A DNA stretch of 64,000 nucleotides from Mortierella sp. BCC40632 (GCA_011634665.1 WAEK01000003.1:3235501-3299500); one strand, 5' to 3'; positions 1-11,736 are shown, numbered from the stretch's first letter. Notes: generated by a model not told the origin, from the letters alone. A program made the numbers and translations.

Positions 1-390
1 GAAGATAGATTGTGCGGCAAAAGTTCAAGTCTGTGATCCTGCAGGCAATGTTAGTTGATCGAAGACGAGATTGCCCACATGATGTCAATCCTCTCTCATG
101 TATCCATGTCTAATTTAAGACGCGCAATCAGACCCAAAGCGACATCTCTGTGCAGAACGCCTCCATCCCAAGGCACTGCCATCAATCGACTTTCCCTCCC
201 TTGCCACACTGCAGTTTGATTGTCAAGTTTACAAACAAAAAGCATCGCCACGACTGTATATACCTTGGGCAGCGGTTCTAAACTTATCAAGCAGCGACAT
301 TGTCTAGAGATCTTGTGGTGGATGGGTGCCGATGGAGATGGTTGGATGGAGATGGGGGCGGAGAAGTGTAAAAATGAGAGTGAATGAGCA

Positions 391-427
<37 letters not shown>

Positions 428-1452
428 TTGTATACTGAGCGTGTGCTGCAGAGAGGAGAGTGAGTGCGAGAAAGAGAAAAAAGGCCCCTGCTGTGTTTTC
501 TCTTTTGAGAGCAGAGGAGATGGTGGAATGTGCTCCATGCACAGTCATTCATTACGAGCCAGCTCGTTTCGTTCACGTCTCGCGAGTTGGTGCAGGCAGG
601 CAGAGGCGGAAAGCCTGGAGCTGGCTGATCCAGCAATGAAGGTGGCCATGTATCTTTTTCACCTTGGGTACAGATGGATCAAGCCCATCCGCGGAGGTAG
701 CGGGAGTGACCATGCCCCCAGACAAGCCAGGGCTAGTTGACACGGGGATGGATAGGGAACGATTAATGGGTGGCGGAGCACAGCCCGCGCCCCGCCTCTC
801 ACTCTCACTCTCTCATCGTCAATCTCTCTTTCTCACTCCCCCTCCCCCTTCTCCCGCAGGGCTGAGGCAAACGCCTCGGGCGGGCCAACCAAGGGCCGCC
901 TGGCCTGATAGTCGCCTTGACCCTCCTCCCGGTCCTCTCTTGCTCTTGTGCTTGTGTCTGCGCCTCATCAATCCTCTTTGCTTGTTTATTCTTGTTTCCT
1001 CAACCCGCGCCTTCCATCCTCTTGCCAGGCCGATCCATCTCTTATTCCTCCAATCCTCATCCTCATCCCTACTCTTCTCCCCCCATTCCTACTTTTATTA
1101 TCCATTTTATTCTCTCTTTCTCTCTGTTGCTGTTTTTTATCCCACACTCTTGCTTTGTTCGCTCTCTCCTCCCTCTCCCTCTCTCTCTCACATTCTCTCT
1201 CTCCAACCTTGTCTTCGCCTCAATTGTCTTCATCCCATCCTGTCAACCTCCAGTCCGTGCGAATTTAGTCCTTGATTCTCACTGTGGCCTTGATTTCGGT
1301 ACCAACCCTCATTCCCTTTGCCCTGTTGAACGAATCTCGACCTCCCCCCCCCCTACCTCTCCTTCCCAACTCGGGTTCTAATCTAGCCTTCAGCCTTCAG
1401 CCAGAAATAGAACAACGGTAGCTCCGTTCCGTCACTCGTCTTATCGCCGCCA
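1..1452. other. Upstream intergenic region, CT-rich
   Basis: No convincing gene. The stretch holds a GT microsatellite and, from about 790 to 1390, a long pyrimidine-rich tract of CTCTC and CCTCC runs on the plus strand. This leads directly to the first exon of the pseudokinase gene, so it is probably its promoter and 5' leader. Open frames here are low-complexity (His-Thr, Ser-Leu-Pro) and are not credible proteins. Confidence 0.6.
394..426. repeat. (GT)n microsatellite
   Basis: About 16 perfect GT dinucleotides in an intergenic region. Confidence 0.95.
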
Positions 1453-4400
1453 ATGGCACCCTGGACATCAGATGTTCACAAGCCCATGGCTTGCTCTGGT
1501 CCTGACCGCTGGTTTGCTGGAGGGATCGCTGATAGGATCGCTGATGGGACCTCTGGAAATGTGACGTTTGTTAATCCGGATGGGAACTTGTCCCACAGTT
1601 TTGTTGCAAATTTCGACCGTAATTTCAACGGCCCCAATTGCTTTGTCCCAAACAACAACACATTTTTTCTACTTTCCGACTATGCATCACGTACCTATAC
1701 CAATCCCAATGATATCAAGATATTCCCGTTCCAAGTCGAGGATAATGGTTTCAATCAAGGCCAGATGACCCAGGAGACCTCAGCCATCGGACCAGGTCCC
1801 GGTAATACTATCGCTATCGTTGCTACTCAAAATGAAACTCTCTTCCAATGGAGGATGCAGATTAAGACCGTTCCATCGAGTCAGCCAAAGATCAGCCTAT
1901 CCAAGTAAGCAAGTCGTGCCATACCCTGACAGTTGATTGACCAGCCTTGTCTTCGCTTTCCCAACGCTCCGACTAACTCTAGCCTTACTGTGTTCTACTC
2001 ATTCCGACTTGGCGACGTAACAATGGTAGATTTAACATATCGCCCAACACTACACGAGGCATGGCGGTCACGAAAGGAGACAGTCCCGATAGTTCGTTTG
2101 CTTGGATCTTGACCAAAGAGCGAGGGGAGCAGTATCGCCTCACTAAAGTGAAACTCGTGGACAACGTTGCACCTGCTTTAATGTACTCGCATCCCATTCA
2201 GTCAGCCTCCACCCCTATCCTCAGGACATTCTCAGGGTTAGAGGAAGGCGTTGCCGTGATCTCGGTAAATATTGCGCAAACATGATATGCCACACAGGCA
2301 GGAGAGTATATGGGCACAAGAAAAAAAAGGGTTTTGGATCGTCTTGCTCATGTCTTCGTGTTTGCCATTCAAATCATATCAGCCTAGTAGTATCAATTTC
2401 ACCACGAGTTACTTCCTCGCAAAAGACACTACGGCCAATCCTCTCTCCAGAACCATCACAAACACCACTGAGATCAAGCAACCTATATTTGTCAACTACC
2501 CGACAACAGTCGTCACTGTCGATACCCTGCTTCGGAAAGTGGAAGTGTACCCTGCTGGACTCCCCTCACCAGTAGATCCAGTTACCTCATCACCACCAAC
2601 CCCGTCAACAACAGAAGATGGACAAACGCCAGGCCCTCCTTCCAGTAACAACCTCGGAGTGATTCTAGGCTCTATCTTTGGGGCGCTGGCTGTGGTAGCC
2701 CTTGTTGCAGGACTTTTAATTATGCGGCAACGGAAGTCAAAGCGGAGCAAGGACTTGTTCCCTTCCAGAAGAGACGACACCCTTGTGCCTTTGGGACTGT
2801 ATCACCAAGACCGCAGTCATGCAGATGCGCCTCGACGATTTGAACAGGATCTTCAGCGCATGGGACATATTCCAGGGCTGGGAGGCATGGGTGTGACAGG
2901 ATCACAGACTCGACTGATGGACTATCCACCCAGTTCTTCGTCCATGACTCAAGAACCATCTTCTGCCTGGAACCCATCTCAATCACACCTAGACGAGACT
3001 ATTCCTGTGGAGGCAATGTTGATGCATCGATCCCAGGATATGAGCATGCCTCGGGGATTGTCACATTCAATGTCGGTGAGTTCAACGACCTCCAACTTCG
3101 CAAGGAGAAATGTTAAGTCTGGCAAGCGATTTGAGGAAAAGGTGCAGCTTCAGGTAATTCGGTATGAGGACCAGGATGCCATAACCATCAGTCCACACGG
3201 TGCTATTGGGCGACTTGTCTTGGGAACGTACCATATCATTTCTGAGCCAAGAAGTGCACGGACAGCCCGAGCCTATGGTGGAAGAGGAACAGGGATCGTA
3301 CGCTCAGGCACGGTGATGATTCGAAGGAGTCGACTTGATCTGAAGCAGGCTTCTGCAGGTCTAGACACCCCGATGGAGCGACAACAACGCTCGCCTTCCC
3401 CGGCCCCTGGAAATATGATAGACGACAGTTCCATGCTCCTAACAGATGCCGAGAACCAACATACCTTTGAGACTACGGCAATCAAGTGGTACATGACAGA
3501 GGTACATTGGAAGCGTGAAGCGGCGTTGTTGAAACATCTGAAGAGTCCCATTTTTGTTATGGAGCTACTTGAGTCGTACTGTATTCCTGCACTTCAGAAT
3601 CGATCCAACACCTACCCATTCGTGAATGCAATGGTCGCATGTAGCAGTCTCTTGTCCGACATCCCGCCTGTGAGGACGGCGCAGCATGCGCGAGCAATCT
3701 TAAAATCCATCTCAGCGGCAGTGGATTGGTGTCATTCGCGTGGAGTGGTCCATCTCAACATTCAACCAGGAAGCTTTTTCTTGGAAGACGGAGTTGATCC
3801 ATCGGCTGAAGATGCATCCTGGAAGCTGTGGGATTTCACTTGTGCACGGTTTATTGGCGAGCCTATCGGTTCTGTCGGCGGCGGCGGCGGTAATGGCAGC
3901 TCTGAAGAAACTCCGTCCCAGCTTTCTGCCTATCAACATGTAGCTCATCTGGATCCTAACGCTACTCTGAGTGAACAGCAGTATATGGAACGGATGAATC
4001 GAATTGGTGGCAATCCCTTGCCGCCAATGTATACAGCACCTGAATTACTAGAGGCATGGCGTGCAGGCGATACGACATTCCCTGCAGAGGCGGCAATGGA
4101 TATCTGGTCTCTGGGATGTGTGTACTACGAGATCTTGACAGGCGGACAGTCAGTGTTTACAACCGAGACCGAGGCATGGAGATTAATTGGCGGATGGGCC
4201 AACAACGAGCCCTGGACTTCCAAGAACTTTAAGATCTCGTACCCGCCGTCGCCCTCGCTTACCTCTGCCGGGGGTGAAGGAGGCTCAAGGCCGGTGTCGC
4301 CGGGGCCATCATCATCGCCACAAGGCCGGTTTGTAGCGATGGAAGTTCAGGACTCGATGACGCCATACGAGCGAAGCCGAGTACTGGATCCTTCTGGAAC

Positions 4401-4485
4401 TATTGCCATACTTCTCAGAGACATGTTAAATGCAAATGCAGACGAGCGCATTTTGCTGGAGACAATCATGGAGAAGATTTACTAG
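1453..4485 (+). CDS. Single-pass membrane protein with cytoplasmic kinase-like (pseudokinase) domain
   Basis: Exons 1453-1904, 2030-2264 and 2383-4485 join in frame to about 929 aa. Residues 1-300 are an Asn- and Pro/Thr-rich ectodomain-like region. A hydrophobic helix at about 320-342 is followed by basic RQRKSKR, which puts the remainder in the cytoplasm. From about residue 475 there is a protein-kinase fold: an AIK lysine (TTAIKWY), a C-helix-like stretch, then APELLEAW and DIWSLGC. The catalytic loop reads HLNIQP where HRDLKP is expected, so the catalytic Asp and the following Lys are missing, and DFG is DFT. I therefore infer a receptor-like pseudokinase, possibly a wall or nutrient sensor; the ligand is unknown. 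The start is uncertain: an in-frame signal peptide is not evident, but ATG 1472 in another frame gives MFTSPWLALVLTAGLL, which looks like one. The gene converges on the PLP-enzyme gene with 120 bp between the stops. Confidence 0.75.
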
Positions 4486-4605
4486 TTGAGAGTACCAAAA
4501 GCATTCATAGAAATAAAAAAAAAAAAAAGTTCCTTGTACTGGTTTATTCGTGTTGGAAAACATATTTCAGAAAAGGAAGGATAGGGTCTGTCAAGGTCGG
4601 TTATT

Positions 4606-6288
4606 TTACTCCGCATTCAACTCGTCAATGATTTCCTTCCAAACATAAGCCAGCTTCTCAAAGTCCTCGAGCTCCAAGAAAATTTGGGCCGAAACACGAG
4701 TCCAGAAGTGACCACCATGCTTGAAGGAAGGCACAAAGATATTGTGCTTGTCAATCAAAGTGTCCATAATATATGTGCCCTGGAGCTTTGGATGGTTAAT
4801 GTTCTTGACAGGCAAGCGAACGTTGACCATGTTAGCTACTTGGTTGTCATGGGGGGTCATGACCTCAGTCCCCAAAATCTCGGCCATTCGCTTTCCACCC
4901 TGGATAGCAAGGTCATGGCAGTAATGGATGATGGCATCCTCTCCGTACTGCTTTCTAAACTCGAGCGCAGCCGAGATGGACATGAGAGAGCTGTAGTCCT
5001 TGGTCGAATGAGCCGCAAACTCTTCTTCAAAACCGGCCTTGTAACCGTGGGAAATTGAGACAGGACGGATCTTGTCCTGATGCTCCTTAGAGATGTACAG
5101 TGCTGCGGAACCTCGGACACTGTAGAGCCACTATGATTGGGAGATGCAAAAACAACAAAACAAGCAATTTGTCAGACGCCAATTGAAAGGCTGTGTCCAC
5201 TTAAACTATCGATTCCCCTGCTCCTCCCCCTTTTCTCTCTTTTTTTTTCCCACCCTTATTTTTCCAATGGTTGTGAAGTTACCTTGTGACAATTGCCAAT
5301 GTAAAAGTCGGGGTTCAGATAGGAGAGATCCACTGGCACCTGTCCAATGGTGTGGGCACCATCAACCATGACCAGGATTCCGTGGCTCTTAAACAACTCC
5401 ACCAACTCCTTCACGGGGTGGAGGATCGAGGGAACGGACGAAATCCAATCCACAACAGCGAATCGGATGCGGGATCCATCCTTCAAGTTCTTGTGTTCCT
5501 CAATAGCCTGCTGGACGCGATCGACAATTTCCTTGTCCGACATTGGGAAGGTAATAGGAACCTCGATCATCTTGACGTCTCTCTCCTCATGCGTATCGCA
5601 AATGTAGCGGTTCGTCATGTCGACGGAGAGATAGCCGGTGGAAAGCTGGAGGATACGGTCTCCAGGCTGGAAATCGAGGGAGCGCACTACACAGTTGACG
5701 CCCTCAGTTGTGTTCATGACTAGGGCCAAGTCGTCACCGCTGCAGTTCAAAAACTCGCCAAGCTGGCTCCGGATCTGGCGAAGATGCGGGTTCAGCTCGC
5801 GGCGCATCCAACGGTCTGGAGAAAAGGGGGAGAGGAAGAGGGAATAGAACAAGAGACAGCATGGGTGAGTCACTGTTGTTCGAGGAACGAGTAGATTCGG
5901 CGTGATCGTGGGCAAGTTCCGTCCCCCCTCTCTACTCTCTTACTCTCTCTAGCGCAGTGATCAAAATTTCCCAGGAGAGAAACCTACCAATATTTTTCTC
6001 GGCATGAGCATGCCAGTGATTGAAGCTGTCCTCCACAACTTTGGGGAAGGTACCTGTGCACATACATATAGAGGTTACTTTTTGTGTTAGAGGCAGCTGG
6101 GTATATGGGGCCTTCCATCATTCTTCTTGTACTTGTCTTGGTCATGATCCTAATGGGATCCTCAGTATACCATAGGAACCTTGGTTGTACTGGGTAAATC
6201 CCTCGGGGAACAAAAAGTTCTTGCGCTGCTGGTGGCCAAAGGGACCAGGGTTAGCAGCAGTGGGAAGGGCTTGCACGGTCTTGGTCAT
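4606..6288 (-). CDS. PLP-dependent class-V aminotransferase-fold enzyme (isopenicillin-N-epimerase / cysteine-desulfurase-like)
   Basis: Four exons on the minus strand (6288-6171, 6053-5988, 5815-5283, 5130-4606) join in phase to about 413 aa, a normal length for the family. GSYGTFPKVV near the N-terminus, the substrate/PLP segment MNTTEGVN, DGAHTIGQVPVDL (Asp that pairs with the pyridine nitrogen) and GNCHKWLYS (the Schiff-base Lys just after His) are all in order. These are hallmarks of class-V aminotransferase-like enzymes. No signal peptide is visible, so it is likely cytosolic. Fungal relatives are commonly labelled isopenicillin N epimerase; the same family includes the C-S lyase Egt2 of ergothioneine synthesis, which is an alternative I cannot exclude. 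No penicillin-type or ergothioneine genes lie nearby. A TATA element sits 130 bp upstream of the ATG. Confidence 0.85.
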
Positions 6289-6417
6289 GTTGTGGGAGTG
6301 AATGAGAAACTGGGAATGAGAGATGAGAGATGAGAGAGAGATGAGGGAGCTATGCGAAAGGAGCTTGGAGTTCAGGACCGGAAGGACTGACGGAAGTGCT
6401 TACTAAGGGTCTGCTGG

Positions 6418-6425
6418 CTTTTATA
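6418..6425 (-). promoter_or_regulatory. TATA box of the PLP-enzyme gene
   Basis: TATAAAAG on the minus strand, 130 bp upstream of the start codon at 6288. The opposite-strand methyltransferase gene has the same octamer at a similar distance (7373-7380). Confidence 0.6.
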
Positions 6426-7372
6426 GTAGTCAGCTCTGCCAGAGTAGGGTATTTGCCTCACAGTGACTCTGCCAGGATGCATGGCCCGCTCTCACTTTCG
6501 ACTCGGCTGCTGCAGCCCTTCAGCCGATGTCCAATGGCCTGTGGGGTATGGTGATGGTTCGGCAGTGCCAGAGTGTTGGTGGTGTGCCTGCAGCGCAGCA
6601 GCAGCGTCCAACCCTATTGTCTTCTAGCTTTGATTTTACTGTTCTCTCAAGTTCTGTGGCAGGAGCGCCCGTTCAAGGGATGTGGTCGGGGCCAAATTGA
6701 CTGCATGGATCCAGAGCTCCGCGGCTCCATGGACACGGTCATAACTAAGAAAGGTGGACCGGCAATGGACTTAAAAAGAATCCCCGGGAACTTTTTCTTT
6801 TTCCATTTCTTTTTCCATTTCTTTTTCTATTTCTTTTAGTCCTACCCCAAGTACGAGTTCTCCATATTCGCACAAACCAAGTGCTTCCTAAGGAGGCAAT
6901 TGGTGCCGCCCTTGGACTGGGCTTTGATCTCGAGCAAAATCAGGACTGCCATAGCATCAAACGGTATTTGCCAGCGCCCTCTAGATGAGAGATCGTAGTC
7001 CAACGGCCAAAGAACGCAGCGCGGCGTGGACCTGCCCATTCCGCGTGAGTCTAAACGTGTGCCACACAGACCTACGTACTCAAAGACAACAACAGATTCT
7101 GTTGGACGACAAATGAGCAACATGAGTCTGGGCTACCGATAACATATAAACAAATCCACGATAGCTGCCCCACCGCAGCAAAGGAGAACGCCATATTCTT
7201 TACAGACGGGCAGACGGAAAAAAAAAAAAAAAGGGGGGGATAAGGAAATAACGGCTCAGAGACTAGATCCGAGTACAGCTTGCTGGTGGTTGCTGAGGGC
7301 AGAAAGACGATAGCAGGGGGGGCAATGACATTCCTGAGTCAACCGTTTACAACCGATGCCCTGTGTAGAGTG
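6426..7372. other. Divergent intergenic region
   Basis: Separates the PLP enzyme (minus) from the methyltransferase (plus). It contains T-rich CATTTCTTTTT repeats at 6790-6838 and an A-run next to a G-run at 7219-7240. No protein with recognisable motifs was found. Confidence 0.5.
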
Positions 7373-7380
7373 TATAAAAG
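7373..7380 (+). promoter_or_regulatory. TATA box of the methyltransferase gene
   Basis: TATAAAAG, about 132 bp upstream of the ATG at 7512. Confidence 0.6.
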
Positions 7381-7511
7381 CCAAAGCAACAGGATTTGCT
7401 GCCGCTCAGAAACACACGCACCACTCCATTGATCCCTGTCAAAGACAAAAAAAAAATACTTTCTCTTTCAAGCCTCCAGTTCTCTTCATCTTCTTTTTAC
7501 CCATCCTTATC

Positions 7512-8425
7512 ATGACTGTCCTCGATCAAACCTCACCCGCTGAAGACAAGTGGTCCTCTGCAAAATACAACCACCATGCTTCATTCGTACCTGCCCTTGG
7601 CAAGCCCGTTCTCCAGCTTCTGGACCCAAAGCCTGATGAGCATATCCTCGATCTCGGTGCAGGAGACGGTGTCCTCACACGTGAACTCGAGCAGTTGTCC
7701 AAATCTGTAGTAGCCATCGATGCTAGTGCTGACATGATTCAGGCTGCAAAGAACAACGGTTGCCGCGATGCTCGCGTGGTTGATGGCCATGATCTTGTTG
7801 ATAACGAACTGGCCAATGGTCAGTTTGATGCTGTCTTTTCTAATGCAGGTAAGCGCACCTTGCTCTCGAATTGCACTTTTGGGTAGTGGTGGCTCAGATT
7901 GAGTGCCTTATTCTAACATTGTATGCTACCCAACGTTCTCTTTTGACATCATTGTCACTTGTGCCCTCTGTAGCCTTGCATTGGATGAAGAAGGATCCCT
8001 CTAAGGTTATCCAAGGTGTACACAAGGCGCTTCGTCCTCAAGGTCGGTTTGTAGCTGAATGTGGCGGATTCATGAACTGTGCTGATGTCCGTTCAGGTCT
8101 CCATGCGGCACTCCGACGACGTGGTGTAGATCCTGAGCCATACGACCCTTGGTTTTTCCCTGGAAAGAGCACATATACACGAATGTTGGAAGAGAACGGT
8201 TTCAAGGTCGAGTCGATGGAGCTGATCCCACGGATGACGATGCTCAACACGGATATTGCCGGGTGGATCGATACATTTGGGTTCACGTTCTTGGCACCAT
8301 TCGAGTCTGAGGAGGAGAGGGAGGCGATTAAGAACGAGGTTCAGCAGAACTTGTCGTTTGCACAGGACGATGGTGCCTGGTGTATTATGTATGTCCGTCT
8401 TCGGTTCAAGGCAGTCAAGGCTTGA
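7512..8425 (+). CDS. Class I SAM-dependent methyltransferase
   Basis: Two exons (7512-7848 and 7974-8425) give about 262 aa. The SAM-binding motif I is LDLGAGDGVLT at about residues 46-56, followed by VVAIDASADMI (the acidic residue that binds the ribose) and FDAVFSNA (motif IV). The C-terminal half has the LRPQGRFVAECGG strand typical of trans-aconitate/ubiquinone-type methyltransferases, and a WIDTFGFTF segment. No membrane segment or signal peptide is seen, so the protein should be cytosolic. The substrate cannot be told from sequence; small carboxylic acids (Tam-like) are one possibility. The start ATG follows a CATCCTTATC leader and lies 132 bp from a TATA box. The neighbours suggest no shared pathway. 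Confidence 0.88.
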
Positions 8426-8816
8426 GAACAGAAAAAGGGAGTGAGAAGAGAGAGAGGAACTCGCATAACCCAGCCAAAAGAGACGCACTGTATAAGATAG
8501 CCAATCAGAGGCGGACAGAGCACGACTCTTCCTCTCTCCTCTCATTTAATTGCCCTGTCAGAAATAAAATATCACACCTCTGTGTGTCTGTCCCCTCCCC
8601 CCCCTACTGATCGCAGGACAAGAACGCACACACAGACACGTCTTTTTTCTTTTCGCTCTCTCTCACTCTCTCTCACTCTCTTTCTCTTTCTCTCACTTTC
8701 ATCAGATTCATTTCTCTTCCATCTCTGTCTCCTTTCTTTCTCATTCTCTCGCTCGCGACTCTCAAGGAAACAACCGTAGCGCATCCATTGGACACACTCG
8801 TTTACCGCACAGAACA
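8426..8816. other. CT-rich intergenic promoter of sec66
   Basis: Short gap with a (CTCTCA)n/(TCTCTTTC)n pyrimidine tract at about 8650-8755, typical of leader regions in this window. No gene was seen. Confidence 0.5.
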
Positions 8817-9664
8817 ATGGGATCAGTCTGGCTCGCCATCATTTACATCGGAGGATGGATCCTCTCCATGCGCATCTTTGGATACTTCTGGAAGAACAGG
8901 AAGAGAGGTAAAATCATCTCATCTCTTTCCTCTTGTGAGATCATCTTATCCTTCATCAGTTCTGATCCTCACCTTTTCTCTCCTCCATCGCCCTTATTTT
9001 ATTTTTCTTTTCTTTCTCTCTCTCTCTCTCTCTCTTTCACTCCATATTTTTAGCTGTCGTTGCCGAATCCTGGTTCCCTGAACACGTTTCTCGCAACCAG
9101 TATATTGCGCTCCTCCAACAGACAGAACCCGAAGCGACCGACACACAGTTGACGGCCGCCTTGTTGCGCCGTGCAATGGAGGATGTCATTCGTGTCCTTG
9201 CCATGCGTGACGAGAAGCCCGTGTTGGCTCAACTGGTTAAGCAAGGCACTGTTGGTGATGATATCTGGACCCAGTTCACTCTTTCGGAAAAGGAACTCGA
9301 GGCAGAGATCATGTCTGTGATTGAGGAAGCAAATACTTTCAAGGAAGGCTGGGGCCAGACAATCCTGCAGACTGCTAGCGAAATGGTAAGAGCCACGGAT
9401 AGTCAGACAACGGGAATGCGTGAGAAATAGAGGGACGTGACGAACGAAAACCGACGATCAGGCCTCCACTGACTCCCATTTGTGTAATTGTGGTTTTAGG
9501 TGATGCATGAAAAGACAAAGCACCTTCAGAAGGATCTTGTTGAACGCAAGGAACAGGAGGCAAGGAAGCAAGCCGTTCTGGAACAGCGCAAGGAACAGTC
9601 AAAGTCATCCAAGAAGAAAAAGACCTCCACCAAGCAGGAAACCGTTGAGCCAGCAGCTGAATAG
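8817..9664 (+). CDS. SEC66: Sec66 (Sec71) subunit of the Sec62/Sec63 ER post-translational translocon
   Basis: Three exons (8817-8907, 9054-9385, 9500-9664) give about 195 aa, close to the roughly 206 aa of yeast Sec66. The N-terminal helix (WLAIIYIGGWILSMRIF, residues about 4-20) is the single membrane anchor, followed by basic KNRKRG. The cytosolic part starts with ESWFPEHVSRNQYIALL and continues with TAALLRRAMEDVIRVL, WTQFTLSEKELEAEI and EGWGQTILQTASEM, the family's conserved helical blocks. The C-terminus is a Lys/Gln/Ser-rich charged tail (SKKKKTSTKQ). The complex drives post-translational import of proteins through Sec61. Intron 1 contains a (TC)n tract just before its acceptor. Confidence 0.88.
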
Positions 9665-10347
9665 GACATGGTTTAGATTTATACGCATTTGCACCTTCAA
9701 CCCTCCCCCTCCTCCCTTCCCCGTTTTCGTACTGTGATGACTATAAAGCATCCCGTAACATACTCAAAAAGTGTCCGCTTGTTGTAATGTGATCCCAGTG
9801 GGCATAAATCTCCTTGTCGCCAATCTTGACGCCTAGATCCAGAGGCGCTTGACTTTTTCTGCAAAACCTCGAACAAGAGAAAGATGCGGGTCGATCACAA
9901 AAACAACAAAGAGAGCAGGGAACAGATATCCTTCCCATCGAGAGCAGGAAACTAAGCTCAGGGATTCATGGGAAGTGAGGATTCTTAATGAATAGGTCGG
10001 GTGAATCTCCTCTTTTTGATTGCGAAAAAACGAGCCTTTACTGGATTTATATTTTCCTTTTAACAGGGGTTCCAAAAGCCGACCTTTCAATGTCTTGGAG
10101 ATCACCAGAGGGTAGAAGAAGGATATTTCCCAGCCTTTGGTCAAGACTAGGCTATTGGTTTTTTTAAAACTAACCATCCCACCGTTTGTGCATCTCTGGC
10201 GCGATCATGATGATTAATCCCTTTGCATGCTACCTTTTTTCCTTTTCTATTTCTTTTTCTCAAGAGTTTTGGCGCTACAAAGTGTTGGACTGGGGCTGTT
10301 GCTCTGCCTCTGGACGAAAAAAAAAAAAAAACAGGAGAACTCGATGT
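9665..10347. other. Intergenic stretch, mostly no gene seen
   Basis: Lies between the convergent sec66 and SUB1 genes. Apart from the possible BTB-like tail at 9741-9860, I recognise nothing. It has an A-run at 10317-10330. Confidence 0.4.
9741..9860 (-). pseudogene. Possible BTB/POZ-domain fragment
   Basis: The minus-strand frame ends with KIGDKEIYAHWDHITTSGHF followed by LSMLRD and a stop. This resembles the start of a BTB domain (strand, then AH, a helix, then F-x-x-M-L). Upstream the frame shifts into unrelated sequence and no start or remaining domain is present. I read it as a small decayed remnant, with low certainty; chance similarity is possible. Confidence 0.2.
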
Positions 10348-11155
10348 TTACTTTGTCGATGAGTTTGATTTCATTGCTCGGATCACCGCAGAGATTTCGT
10401 CCGAATGATTGTGGATGACTTGGAACTGTTCGGGTGTCAAAGAAATCCCCTTCTTCCCTGGCTTGAACTGGTTATCCTTGTCCTGGTAGTATTCTCGAAT
10501 GTCGATCAACGTCTTGTTTTGCCATTCCCTGATCGTCAAGCGTTTTTTGGGTCCAAGCTAGTAGGCAGTAGAGAAGGTCAATGATGAACAGTATGAATAT
10601 CGAGCCGATCGAATCCACTTGGTACCCTGCAGTTTCAACAATGATCATGAGTCGTCTTGTTTACCTCAAAAAATACATCTCCTTCGCTGTTCTTTTGAGC
10701 TATCGAAGGCTAAAAAGGAACAAGTAGCAAAGATAGAGTCGCATTTGTAAGAAGCCTGTCCCATCGAATCTATAATGAGCTGAACAGTTCCAAAAAAGTA
10801 GACTATCCCACCTTGGTCGCTTTCGAGGAAGCTTTTGGCACTGGTGCAAGGGTAGGAGAAGAGGAAGGCACAGGTGTGGACTCGGGCTCTCGATCATCAC
10901 CCTCAAAAGTCTCTTGGGTGGGAGCCTTCTTTACCCTTTTGTCAAGGTGCTTTGGCTATGCCAGTTTGGAGAGATACGAGAGAGAGAAAAGAAAGAGAAG
11001 CGAAGAGAGACATGTGTAAGAGTAGGTTCACTTTTGCTTAATGATTCCAAAGGTAACCTCCATTTGCATCGGTTGAAGTCTCGTGCCTGGTAGTCTGCAT
11101 TGTCGTCGCTGTTGTCCGAGTCCTCAATAACGAATGCCCGTTTGCTGTCCGACAT
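10348..11155 (-). CDS. SUB1: Transcriptional coactivator p15 / PC4 (SUB1)
   Basis: The last exons are clear: 10709-10665 (DVFFE) joins in phase to 10557-10348 (LGPKKRLTIREW, LIDIREYYQDKD, KPGKKGISLTPEQF), which together make the complete PC4 single-stranded-DNA-binding domain up to the stop. An upstream exon ending at 10812 encodes a Ser/Pro-rich linker (STPVPSSSPTLAPVP). The first exon starts at ATG 11155 with an acidic SDS-rich N-terminus (SDNSDDNAD). The join between exon 1 and the linker exon is unsettled: the best acceptor (exon start 10955) needs a phase-0 donor that I could find only as a GC site, while the donor after 11060 needs an acceptor further in. PC4 assists RNA polymerase II initiation and re-initiation and binds single-stranded DNA. 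The gene is divergent from LTO1. Confidence 0.82.
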
Positions 11156-11393
11156 TATGAACACTGTCAACAAAGGGTGAGGATGACAGTAGGTGTGTGT
11201 GTGTGTGTGTGTGTGTGTTTATTCTCCCTGAGTTTTTTTTTTAACGCGCTTGATCAGCCTCCCAGCAGAAGATCAAGAGAGTAACATGAACTTCTGTGGG
11301 ATCGTGTCAAATGGAAAAATGAGCCAAAGAGTGCTCACGGAAACAGAGCCACTCTTGGGACCGCCACCAAAAGGCAGGAGTGTGACTTGGCCC

Positions 11394-11425
<32 letters not shown>

Positions 11426-11545
11426 GAATGCCTTGCAGTTCTGAGTTAACCTTTCGCTCTTTTCTCTTTCTGACAAATCATTCTGAGGACACATAAACAC
11501 ACCCAAGAACCTGGAAGAAGAAGAAAAAAAAAAAAAAGATAAACA
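11156..11545. other. Divergent SUB1/LTO1 promoter region
   Basis: Contains a (GT)n microsatellite (11193-11218), a long A-run (about 11394-11422) and another A-run at 11525-11538, eight bases before the LTO1 ATG. No gene was seen. Confidence 0.5.
11193..11218. repeat. (GT)n microsatellite
   Basis: Thirteen GT units between divergent genes. Confidence 0.95.
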
Positions 11546-11700
11546 ATGGACATTCTCAAGGAGGCACCAAAAGAACTGGATCTCGATGGCCTTGTCCATC
11601 TCGAGAACATGTAATGACATTATATGAATCGGTCTCCTCATTCTGTTTCTGATCTCCCACTTTTTGGCTTTCGCACAGGTTGCTAAACATGAGCATTTTT

Positions 11701-11736
<36 letters not shown>

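Noticed and set aside
96..1381. Several open frames of 100-200 codons in the first 1.4 kb
   Set aside because: They read GT repeats and CT-rich leader DNA; overlapping on both strands, with no motif.
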